Below are positions 54,190 to 64,000 of a stretch of 64,000 nt of DNA, in pieces. The stretch comes from Candidula unifasciata (lineage: Eukaryota; Mollusca; Gastropoda; Stylommatophora; Geomitridae), in NCBI GenBank assembly GCA_905116865.2, contig CAJHNH020004557.1, forward strand, positions 866,036 to 930,035, read 5' to 3'. Both the position numbers and the translations under genes were made by a program. The notes under the pieces were generated by a model. It was not told where the DNA came from. It saw only the letters and a list, made by a program, of their open reading frames with translations, and did not search any database. Numbering within the stretch: the stretch's first letter is position 1; each line of letters opens with the position of its first letter.

Positions 54190-54950
54190 TTACTATTATT
54201 ATCATTATTATTCTGTTGTATTGTTCTCTCTATCTTCCCCTCCTGTCTCTCACCTCCTATTAAAACCCCGACACTAAGGCAATCGTTGACACACATAAAC
54301 GACAGTTATGTTAGAAGGTTATTATAAACAATATTTTGTGCCAAAAATGTATTCAGACTTCTTTTACACATATTTTCATGTTTACTGCTCATTTAAAAAA
54401 ATCTGTACGATGCGAGAGCATGGGCAGACTGGGATGTGAGAGTAAAGACTCGCTCTAACTGAGAAACAACAAAGACCGAGCTGGTGGTCGCCTGTAAATT
54501 GTCGACAGGTATCGAGAAGATAGGGCTAGCTAGCATGTCTCTAGTCGATGATTCGTTTCACAGCGCCGTATATTTAACATGCGTTCTCCCATCTGTTGGG
54601 ATGCCGTGCTGTCTCTGTTGCAAGCTGTGCTATGTGCAGTGAATATCATGGGCGTGTGGGGTAAATAGATCAGGATTGTCTGTGGGTGAGGGGAAAACCC
54701 TGCCTGATCTCTTGCATGTTCAAGTCTTGGTCTCTTGCAGTAAGGAATCACACACACACACACACAGACAAGGAGCCAGACGGGATTAGAAGAGTTGTGG
54801 ATATCTGGCGATGTGGATATGGAGATGTGGATATCTGGAGATGTGGATATTTGGAAATGTGGATATACAGAAGTAATAGGTCACATTTCGTGAAAGCAAA
54901 AACACACACAGAGGTTCGGAAGAGACTGAAGAAAAAGAAAGGAAAAGAAA
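54190..54950. other. No gene recognised
   Basis: Contains a short tandem GATGTGGATATCTGGA-type array at 54795-54865 and a (CA)n at 54750. No exon supported. Confidence 0.45.
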
Positions 54951-54954
54951 AGAA

Positions 54955-55190
54955 GTCACAACCAAAATATTCTGGCCACATTAATAGATTTAAGACTGTT
55001 TAAACAACTATACTGGAGGGGAAAGTTACAGAGAAGAGAGAGCATGGATAGACAACGATACAGGTGGGAGGACAATTTTATTAGATGGTCCAACAGCAGT
55101 CGCAGAGACTGTACTACAAAGACAACAGATAGATCGCATTGGAGATCCATTTCAGCCAACCTCCACTGTAGTGACGGCACCTGTTGATGA
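54955..55190 (+). pseudogene. LINE C-terminal fragment
   Basis: KYSGHINR, TILEGKVTEKREHG and, after frame changes, RWEDNFIRWSNSS and HWRSISANLHCSDGT follow the usual FGH...GRGRQRxRWxDNI...W...DRxxWR order. Confidence 0.6.
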
Positions 55191-55220
55191 TTGATTGCAA
55201 AACGAACAATATCATCATCA

Positions 55221-55430
55221 TCATGTGCCCTGTAAGCTTGTGTAGGCGCTCATGCGTCTCCACAGATCACGAACCCTGGTTGCCTGGAACAGCTCTGTTG
55301 ATGATATCCCTCCACGCCATCGTTTCAGCCCATCCAGCATCATCTCTCTTGGTCTAGAATATAGGCTTAGTAATTTGAATGTAGGCATCTGTTGGGTACA
55401 TATAGAACTTAAAGAACTGTAATTATACAA
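55221..55430 (-). pseudogene. LINE C-terminal fragment with (GAT)n tail
   Basis: SRPREMMLDGLKRWRGGISS, TELFQATRVRDLWRRMSAYT, SLQGT then (GAT)4. The terminal (GAT) repeat is the LINE's 3' tail. 54955-55190 and this fragment converge tail to tail. Confidence 0.75.
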
Positions 55431-55434
55431 GCTT

Positions 55435-56615
55435 AGAAATATTTAACGGTAGTCGAGCTGTACAGATGTGTTGATGACAGCACCTGATGTCTTAGATACC
55501 TGACTTGTAGAATAAGGAAAAGCAGCCAGTGTCTTGGGTAAACGACTGATACAGTTGATGAAATCTGCTGATGTCTTGGATATACAAACGATGGAGACCA
55601 GCCAATCAATACGCTTTAGAGCTCGTGCCAGCCAGAGGCCAGCCAATCTCCGCTTGTGAATACCAAGTGTACTACGGAGATTTCCCAGGATTCCTGCCCG
55701 GTTGTGATCATTGGTATCCCGCCCCCTTCCTCTTGTCCGCGTGTTTCTTCCGTCAAGCTTTATCGAGACGTAATAATAGATGTCGGTCGCATAGATTTAC
55801 CGCCCCCCACCCCCCCCCCCCCCAATCCCGCTCTTTCTCCTCCTTGTGTTCTGTGTAATATTTTTGCTGCTTCACTTCTTAGTATCTTCTTCTTCTTCTT
55901 CGATCCTTCTGTCAGAAATCTTATATCAGGAGGCCGGTAGCCTTTATGAAAGCTATCGTGCAATCCATATCCTCTTGTGTACCATAGTTTTGTCTTCAGT
56001 GTGGTTGGAACAGGCCAGATTGCGTCTCTGTTGTCAGCACACAGTTGACAGTGTTGGACGCACCTGCTCAGCATTTTCGGGTGCCACGCTACAGGGACGC
56101 GTCTCCGTATTTCCTACACCAAAAAATTTGAACATTTGTTGACGAAATCTGTTGTGCCCAGTCCTTAGTCTGAATATAATACACTGTCCCTCTCTAGAGA
56201 GGCGATGAAGTGAGTCTTGGGGAAAAAATCTGGTGTGGGTATCCGTATTTAGGGAAATGGGGGTGGGGGGGGGGGGGGGGGGGGGAGGTTTAATGTTTAA
56301 TTAATAGCGACTGTTAGTAACCCTAACTCCCCTATACTTTGGGATTTTCCAAAATCTCTCGTTATGTGGTCGCCTGTCAGAAAAGAACCTCTGTTCTAGC
56401 TAATCTAATCCAAGACGCAATGTCAATTTTTGACAAACGTAAAAAGAGACAGCTGGTCGCGTAATGAGGAGAGAAAAACTGCAACATGTTGCAGTTGCAA
56501 GAAACATTGAAGGAAACACACACGCGGGCACGTACACACACACACACACAAAACACCCACACACCCCCCCCCACACACATATAGAGATAGAGAGTCACAT
56601 GTTATGCCAGTCACA
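55435..56615. other. No gene recognised
   Basis: C-runs at ~55810, a G-run at ~56265 and (CA)n at ~56535. Open frames contain no recognisable domain. Confidence 0.4.
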
Positions 56616-56619
56616 GTAC

Positions 56620-56700
56620 ATACATTAATGGATCCCGTCGGAGATTGCAGGATGTGGAGACGCTTGATCGCACACGCCAGTCTCCAAGACGATAGTGGTC
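56620..56700 (+). pseudogene. Short LINE C-terminal fragment
   Basis: LMDPVGDCRMWRRLIAHASL matches the DRxxWRxxIAHAS end of the family at 24200 and 55221. Confidence 0.5.
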
Positions 56701-57889
56701 TTTTACTCCCTTTTGTCCCCTATAACCCTCCCCCCCCCCTTTCTTTGCAATTCCCCCCCCCCCCCCCAACCATACCCTTGCTTTTCCAAAAAGAACATAT
56801 ACAGACAATTCGCGCCAAACCTTTCATTTCTTTGCCTTCTGTTGCAGCTCCTCAACATACACATCCTAATTTATTCGTGTGTCTGTGTGTGATTGTTTTC
56901 TCTTGTCTACACCAATTATCTTGGTATAGTCCTGTGGGTTCCATTGCAATTCATTACTATGCACCTTAGGGGACGCAGAGAAATGGAACGCTGTAACGTA
57001 CGAAGCATGTTGCAAGTATATTTCTATCCAAGTACAGGCTTTCTAAACCTGCATCTGCCTCTTTGGGCTGTTTTCCCGCGTTGCCACATAATGCATTTTC
57101 TGACGGCATGTCTCTACCCGCAAACTGCGCCATAACTCACGCCCAGGAAGATAAGTTTTGTCATCAACCTTCTCACTTTCTGAGAATAGACCCAGCAGTT
57201 ATCGGATGTTCGTCTTTGTCATAAAACAGCTTCACTTGTCAACGTTACCAGAATCTACACAGCTCTAACCATTCATTCTGCGCTCGTAATGTCCTCCTGG
57301 AGTATGACGGCATCACACATCACGAGTGAGACCAGCATGGAAACGCTTCATTTGGGAGATACGAATAGCCAAGCGTGTGCGCATGGCAGAAAAACTGAGG
57401 CGTGTCCGCGTAGGGGGAATGAACAGTGGCGGATCTGTTCTCAGATGTAGGCACAATTCTAAGACAATGTTTGTATTATGCGACAGTGTATGTTTCTGAA
57501 TCAGCAGAGTTTAAAACTTATTTGTGTATGAGTCGGAGCGAGGGTCGCTTGTGTGGGCGAGAGGTGTGTTGTATGAGACTCGGTGGTGGCTCTGCCAGTT
57601 GATTTTATTCGTCGGGACTTTTTTGGGTATAGATTTGGTTTATCTAACTGTATCACTGCTGATGTCTAACAGAAGTTGTCGTCTTCTTCCTCATTCTTTT
57701 ACTCCTCTTCTGCCGTCTTACATCTGCTTGAACGTACTCCATCGCCTCATGCCATTTCCTTAAAGGATTTGTCAGGATTGTTCGCATTTTACATATAATT
57801 TCTATACTTTAGACGTATCTTATGACAGGGTTACTATTCTTCGATCAGCCTAGTAGTGTCTTACGGTACACATGATAGTTACCTATGTC
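56701..57889. other. No gene recognised
   Basis: C-rich runs near 56730-56770, then mixed sequence without a supported exon. Confidence 0.4.
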
Positions 57890-58530
57890 ACTGATCATCG
57901 GTCAACCCAGTTTAGTAGTGTCTCTCTGTACATACGATAGTTGACAGGGTTACTATTCTTATGTCTATCCAGCTTCTGTCGTCTGTTTCTATACATATAG
58001 TAGTCGACAGAGTTACTATTCTTCTGTCTATCCAGCTTCTGTCGTCTGTTTCTATAAATAAAGTAGTCGACAGGGCTACTATTCTTCTGTCTATCCAGCT
58101 TCTGTCGTCTGTTTCTATACATATAGTAGTCGACAGGGTTACTATTCTTATGTCTATCCAGCTTCTGTCGTCTGTTTCTATACATATAGTAGTCGATAGG
58201 GTTACTATTCTTCTGTCTACCCAGCTTCTGTCGTCTGTAACTATACATATAGTAGTCGACAGGTATACTATTCTTCTGTCTATCCAGATTCTGTCGTCTG
58301 TAACTATTCATATAGTAGTCGACAGGGTTACTATTCTTCTGTCTACCCAGCTTCTGTCGTCTGTAACTATTCATATCGTAGTCGACAGGGTTACTATTCC
58401 TCTGTCTATCCAGCTTATGTCGTCTGTAATTATACATATAGTAGTCGACCGGGTTACTATTCTTCTGTCTATCCAGCTTATGTCGTCTGTAACTATACAT
58501 TTAGTAGTCGACAGGGTTACTATTCTTCGG
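57890..58530. repeat. 63-bp minisatellite
   Basis: About ten units of TTCTGTCTATCCAGCTTCTG, TCGTCTGTTTCTATACATAT and AGTAGTCGACAGGGTTACTA. The unit is 21 codons, which keeps both strands open. No gene inferred. Confidence 0.93.
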
Positions 58531-59215
58531 CTTCCACTTGATTTCCGAATGTATGTACAAAACATTGTAAACATTATGTGTGTTAACTTCATTGATTTGA
58601 TCATTTGCTATCCCAGTGTCCTGTAGTTGTTGTCTCCCGCTTCTTGGGATCTCTAAGTTCTGTTGCTGGAAGTGGATCAGACACGCGCGAGCATCAGTGC
58701 CGCGGGGGACTGGAAGTTTACAACAAAATACACGCAGACCTCCTTGCGAAACGTAAAAACATGCTGATTACAAATGTGTTGAGGAGATTTGTAACAGTAA
58801 CGGCTGAATACATGTGTTTGGGAAGACAGGAAAACCGTTACCAGTTAACCCAGATTTTTTTTTAGAGCGATCGCTTTCGTCTCGGTCATAGATGTTGGCA
58901 GTTGCCCCACGTGCGCGTGCATCAAACTGGAACGACGTGAACTGATGGGGCGCGCCTCTTGTTTGGCCAACACTTTCTGCTATTGTGTGCGGTTTGAATT
59001 CGTTGACGGTGAAAATCTCAACTCTCTTTCCTCTTTAGTGTTCCTCTGTATCCTAATGTAAAGCAGACTGTAGCAAGACTGTGTCGTTAATTTTGAAATG
59101 ACAGGTTTCAGTTCTCCTTTAATCACCACGTCTTTCAGTTTTCACGATACCTGGCCTGTCCTCAGACTGACGCTTCTTTCCTCTACATCTGCAAGTGCTA
59201 ATCATCCCTGCAAAT
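58531..59215. other. No gene recognised
   Basis: Ordinary sequence without repeats I recognise. Confidence 0.4.
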
Positions 59216-59490
59216 TCCCCGTGTGTGTTCTGGGACCCCATTGTAGGGGAAGACAAGAATAGATTGACTGCTTCCCATAAAAACATGTCATAAGAGTCGA
59301 CTAACTAGGGGCATTCTTCGGAGTGGATCTGTCTGAGAGGCAAACTATCAAAATTCTGCAAACAGATAAGTAAAATGTGTAAAACGGACGTACACGCAGC
59401 ACTCAGGTTCTGGAACATGGCTAAAGACGGGAGTTTGACGGATATCCAGAACTTACCGCCAGAGTTTACTTCCGGTGAACGCGAGGACGT
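59216..59490 (+). repeat. GAA-tailed short interspersed repeat
   Basis: Sense copy: CTGGGACCCCATTGTAGGGG, AAGAGTCGACTAACTAGGGG, TGTAAAACGGACGTACACGC and CGCCAGAGTTTACTTCCGGT. Confidence 0.8.
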
Positions 59491-59649
59491 AGAAGATCCT
59501 AGCGAATTAAATCCTTGTGCTATTTGTGGTCTCGAGGGTCCCTCAACTACCATTTCTGTGTATTAAACCAATGCAGTTACTTATAGTCTCTAGTTCATCT
59601 TATCAGAACTATGGGGGGGGGGGGGGGGGCAAAAACTATGCTATCAGTG

Positions 59650-60020
59650 CCAAATGTGGACACTTTCATCCCCTAATGATCGTAAAATTGTGACAACAGA
59701 GATGAAATGCCTTAGAAGAGCATCAGGAGTTTCAAGGAAAGACAGAATACGAAATCAGACGAATGCTCGGAATAAAGCCAGTCGTACAGGTCATAAAAAA
59801 ACAACAACAGATGAAGGGGTCTGGACACCTAACAAGAATGCTCTGATACTATCTACCACGGCAAGCCACATTAAATTATTACAAGGGGTACAGAGCGAGC
59901 AGAAGACCTCAGAAAGAATGGAGTGATGGCATTAAGAACAGCCTTACGGAAACTAACATTAGTCCTAATAGTGCTCCTGACAGAGTTCATCTATGTATGT
60001 TACATCTTCCCCTGACACTT
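59650..60020 (+). pseudogene. LINE C-terminal remnant
   Basis: QCQMWTLSSPNDRKIVTTEM then KCLRRASGVSRKDRIRNQT, close to QCQTWTL...EMRCLRMAANKTRRDRVRND at 4195-4765, so the same LINE family. Decays after ~60 codons. Confidence 0.7.
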
Positions 60021-60124
60021 CGATGAGGTACACGGTGGAAGAGAAGAAGAAGAAGAAAAAGAAGTTCATAAAAAAATAGACATTACCTTGTGGGGTTTAG
60101 TGCATATTGTAAAAAAAGAAAAGG

Positions 60125-60350
60125 GGGGGGGGGGGGGAGAATAGACTTACAAGCACGGTGTACAAGGCCACTTATTGGGGGGTATTTTCTTCAATGTCGG
60201 TGTGTACCTGCCTGAGAAACGAGGAACCAAAAGTCTGCATAGAAATAAACCAGACATGTGAAAACAAATGTGCGGGTAAAACTCCACTTCTGGAACAAGA
60301 CCAGAGTCAAGAAGTGGACAAACAACCAGAACTTTAGATCGTAGTTTTCA
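60125..60350 (+). repeat. GAA-tailed short interspersed repeat, diverged
   Basis: GAGAAACGAGGAACCAAAAG, AAACTCCACTTCTGGAAC and AAGTGGACAAACAACCAGAA. The 5' part starts at a G-run. Confidence 0.6.
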
Positions 60351-60748
60351 GCCATTGAATGCTAAGAGCAAGTGGAATATATCAGATAGGCAGAAGTGGC
60401 ATTAACGGATCTCTTGAGTTGCATTTCCCAACATTACTCGCCATTTCAGCATTTCATTATCGCGCTACAGTCATTCAATCTATAGTCTTGTTACACCCAC
60501 CCTGAGAACAACACAGTCTTGTTTACAAGTCTTAGCTGACCACTTGTAGCCGTGCCATTACTCTCCCTAGACGGCTAGGTCATTCGTCACAGATAAGGAG
60601 CATCCGGGGATTCGCTGACCAGACTTGCAGGAACCCTCGTCAGACCGGCTCGGTTTATATCCAACTCAACTGCTCGGGTAAATGTCTCTTGTCGCTGTCT
60701 GTCGGAGATCAGCCTGTCGTCTAGTAGTCCAGCAGCCGCCAGGATGGT

Positions 60749-60908
60749 AGCTTGGGTTATCTGGGCAGTTCAGTGAAATTTGAGTGCCAGCTTGGGTTAT
60801 CTGGGGAGTTCAGTGAAATTTGAGTGCCAGCTTGGGTTATCTGGGAAGTTCAGTGAAATTTGAGTGCCAGATTGGGTTATCTGGGGAGTTCAGTGAAATT
60901 TGAGAGCC
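60749..60908. repeat. 40-bp minisatellite, four copies
   Basis: Four units of AGCTTGGGTTATCTGGGGAG + TTCAGTGAAATTTGAGTGCC with three or four single-base differences. Confidence 0.95.
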
Positions 60909-61454
60909 CAGTTAAAATTGAACGTCTAATTCTCAAACTAATACCTGCCTGATTAACATGGTTGTTTTAATCCCTGCAGAAGTGTTATATCGCCTTCTCT
61001 TATTTGCTTTTACAAAGACATTGTCATCATGTATCAGGTCCTTTACACAACGTCGCTCTCATCACGGTATGACTGAAATAAACTCGGCCTCTCGTCAGCT
61101 TTACCGCCTCCTGTACTTTCATATTCATGTATTCACTTTTATTTTGTGCCCATCTTCGTGTTGGTCGGCCCTGCCCCTCCTTCCTGTATCATGCATTATA
61201 GGATAGACCCACTGCCACTAAGCAACCATGTCGTAAAATGCAACTAACTCAAGGTTTGCAGACATAGGATTTGCTTGGCCGCAAATGGAACCTTTGCACA
61301 GCACAAACCTCAACTTGCAATCACCTTTTCAACTTCGAACGCATAAGTGTAATTTTGTTTGTATACTCGTAAGTTCAGTAACTGTATCATCATCTATTGA
61401 CATGGGCGATGATGCATCACTACAACAGGTGATCTGCAGCTAGATAAAATAGTT
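60909..61454. other. No gene; SINE scrap
   Basis: 61020-61075 holds TCATCATGTATCAGGTCC and ACGTCGCTCTCATCACGG, shared with 22305-22350. Nothing else. Confidence 0.4.
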
Positions 61455-63113
61455 AGGGCGCATATCATTGAGGTAATGAAGACTCGTCACTTCTCAAATA
61501 CCAGACATATCATTGAGGTAATGAAGACTCGTAACTTCTCAAGTACCAGACATATCATTGAGGTAATGTAGACTTGTAACCTCTCAAATACCAGACATAT
61601 CATTGAAGTAATGTAGACTTGTAACTTCTCAAATACCAGACATATCATTGAGGTAATGTAGACTTGTAACCTCTCAAATACCAGACATATCATTGAAGTA
61701 ATGTAGACTTGTAACTTCTCAAATACCAGACATATCATTGAGGTAATGTAGACTTGTAACCTCTCAAACACCAGACATATCATTGAGGTAATGTAGACTT
61801 GTAACCTCTTAAATACCAGACATATCATTGAGGTAATGTAGACTTGTAACCTCTCAAATACCAGACATATCATTGAGGTAATGTAGACTTGTAACCTCTC
61901 AAAAATCAGACATATCATTGAGGTAATGTAGACTTGTAACCTCCCAAATACCAGACATATCATTGAGGTAATGTAGACTTGTAACCTCTCAAATACCAGA
62001 CATATCATTGAGGTAATGTAGACTTGTAACCTCTCAAATATCAGACATATCATTGAGGTAATGTAGACTTGTAACCTCTCAAATACCAGACATATCATTG
62101 AGGTAATGTAGACTTGTAACCTCTCAAATACCAGACATATCATTGAGGTAATGTAGACTTGTAACCTCTCAAATACCAGACATATCATTGCGTTAATATA
62201 GACCTGTAACATCTCTATTACCAGACATATTGCGGTAAAGTAGACTTGTAACCTCTCAAATATCAGACATATCATTGAAGTAATGTAGACTTGTAACCTC
62301 TCAAATATCAGACATATCATTGAGGTAATGTAGACTTGTACCTCTCAAATACCAGACATATCATTGAGGTAATGTAGACTTGTAACCTCTCAAATACCAG
62401 ACATATCATTGAGGTAATGTAGACTTGTAACCTCTCAAATACCAGACATATCATTGAGGTAATGTAGACTTGTAACCTCTCAAATATCAGACATATCATT
62501 GAGGTAATGTAGACTTGTAACCTCTCAAATACCAGACATATCTTTGCGTTAATATAGACCTGTAACATCTCTATTACCAGACATATTGCGGTAAAGTAGA
62601 CTTGTAACCTCTCAAATATCAGACATATCATTGAGGTAATGTAGACTTGTAACCTCTCAAATACCAGACATATCATTGCGTTAATATAGACCTGTAACAT
62701 CTCTATTACCAGACATATTGCGGTAAAGTAGACTTGTAACCTCTCAAATATCAGACATATCATTGAGGTAATGTAGACTTGTAACCTCTCAAATACCAGA
62801 CATATCATTGAGGTAATGTAGACTTGTAACCTCTCAAATACCAGACATATCATTGCGTTAATATAGACCTGTAACATCTCTATTACCAGACATATTGCGG
62901 TAAAGTAGACTTGTAACCTCTCAAATACCAGACATATCATTGAGGTAATGTAGACTTGTAACCTCTCAAATACCAGACATATCATTGAGGTAATGTAGAC
63001 TTGTAACCTCTCAAATACCAGACATATCATTGAGGTAATGTAGACTTGTAACCTCTCAAATACCAGACATATCTTTGCGGTAATGTAGACTTGTAACCTC
63101 TCAAATACCAGAG
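61455..63113. repeat. 45-bp minisatellite with higher-order structure
   Basis: About 36-37 units of GACATATCATTGAGGTAATG, TAGACTTGTAACCTCTCAAA and TACCA. A distinct two-unit variant (GCGTTAATATAGACCTG, then GACATATTGCGGTAAAG, three bases shorter) recurs at 62190, 62546, 62678 and 62855. Open frames of 277 and 266 codons are by-products; a 1-base deletion near 62339 splits them. Confidence 0.95.
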
Positions 63114-64000
63114 CCATTCTTATGGAGTTTGGTAAATTGTGATCAATTATTTGGCTACTTCATGAAAAACATTGCTAATGATGATACCACACCCCCCCCC
63201 CCCCTTTTTTTTTAAAGGAGTGTCTGGCTGGTCGTGGGTCTTAATTCACTTGTACCTGCAGCGAGACGCTGTCGTCATTTGGGCATTCTTGTGTCGATCA
63301 ATACACGTCTATTTGTTTATGACAACTACATTTGCTGTATCGTACGGTATACCAAAGTCCATGCCAGTTTAAGTGACTTGTTTAAAATATTAACTGGCAT
63401 TTGTAAAGCAAGGGACGATTTCACGCGGCGCGACGAGTTCAGTGCGTGAAGTGACACTTGACAACATAGTTATTCTGCCTTGAATTCACTATAGCTGGAC
63501 CCTATCACGTGATGTAACCGTGACAACAGAGGCAGCACAAGCACAGATGCATTTACCCCACCCCCTTGCTAGTTCCGGCGATCCATCCTTGAAATGATGG
63601 TATCTGTGATAAGCTTCACAGAGTGCTGGGTGAGAGTGGTGGGTGGTGTCACGCTTGGTCTATCTGGTCATGCTAATGGTAGAGTGATCACTTGTGAGCG
63701 AAATGTCAAAGGGTCTTTGAGATCGGCTTCAGTAGCGTGGTTACTGTAATTAGTAGATTGGTTATGTTTTAGCTTGATTTCTTCTTCATTTTTTGCGATC
63801 AGTATCATAAGCGCAGGTTAGCTGTTGTGTTGGCTGCATGAACCAGCACGTCAGCAGCAAGTCTCCAAGGGTTTCATAAAGCTGGTTTGATGGGAAACGG
63901 AAGCTTAAATGTGTGTGTGGATATTTGATAGAGAGACAGCTAGAGTCAGAAGGAAGAGAGAGGGGAGAGTGAATGGGAGAGAGTGGGGAGTAATTTAGAA
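63114..64000. other. No gene recognised
   Basis: A C-run then T-run near 63190 and a GA-rich end. No supported exon or repeat. Confidence 0.4.

Noticed and set aside
57895..58626. 201- and 221-codon frames on opposite strands
   Set aside because: 63-bp minisatellite; repetitive and compositionally odd.
61487..63117. Two adjacent 266- and 277-codon minus-strand frames
   Set aside because: 45-bp minisatellite; the break between them is one deleted base in a unit.

Overview
This window is eukaryotic nuclear DNA, most likely from a mollusc and probably a gastropod. The evidence is an intron-rich animal ribosomal-protein gene with GT-AG introns, dense short interspersed repeats, many broken non-LTR (LINE) retrotransposon tails, mariner-like and hAT-like DNA transposons, and abundant mini- and microsatellites. 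The species call is inference; I recognise no species-specific marker.

One gene is certain: ribosomal protein eS19 (RPS19) on the + strand. It has a probable non-coding first exon near 11823-11855, five coding exons between 13239 and 20199, and a polyadenylation signal at 20248. The exons join in frame to a 150-residue protein. Intron 2 (13307-17982) carries four copies, about 1.0-1.1 kb apart, of a ~130-nt sequence that folds as a two-hairpin H/ACA small nucleolar RNA. Each copy has an H box (ACATCA or ACATTA) and a terminal ACA, and a closing base pair changes on both sides between copies 3 and 4. This tandem snoRNA array hosted by RPS19 is the main discovery candidate.

A second, tentative gene starts at 26818. 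A short exon codes for a signal-peptide-like N-terminus and ends in a strong phase-1 donor. A phase-compatible, cysteine-rich 210-bp exon lies at 37360-37569. I do not recognise the protein and did not find the rest of it.

Everything else is repeat or apparently unconstrained DNA. 0-11.8 kb: minisatellites (one built from a piece of an hAT-type element), LINE remnants, a SINE with a perfect target-site duplication, and a 42-bp minisatellite. 20-26 kb: LINE RNase H and C-terminal remnants and a SINE inserted into one of them. 27-36 kb: three close copies of a (GAA)-tailed short repeat, an hAT MITE, a 51-bp minisatellite and a long (TTC)n array. 39-49 kb: a mariner-like element inserted in a 19-20-bp minisatellite, a 22-bp and a ~62-bp satellite, and a LINE with a 3' end still open. 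49-64 kb: more LINE tails, a U2-snRNA-derived retrocopy inside a (GA)n tract, a perfect 26-bp palindrome, and 63-bp, 40-bp and 45-bp minisatellites.

Most long open frames here are either minisatellites whose unit is a multiple of three or transposon debris, and are not annotated as host genes.
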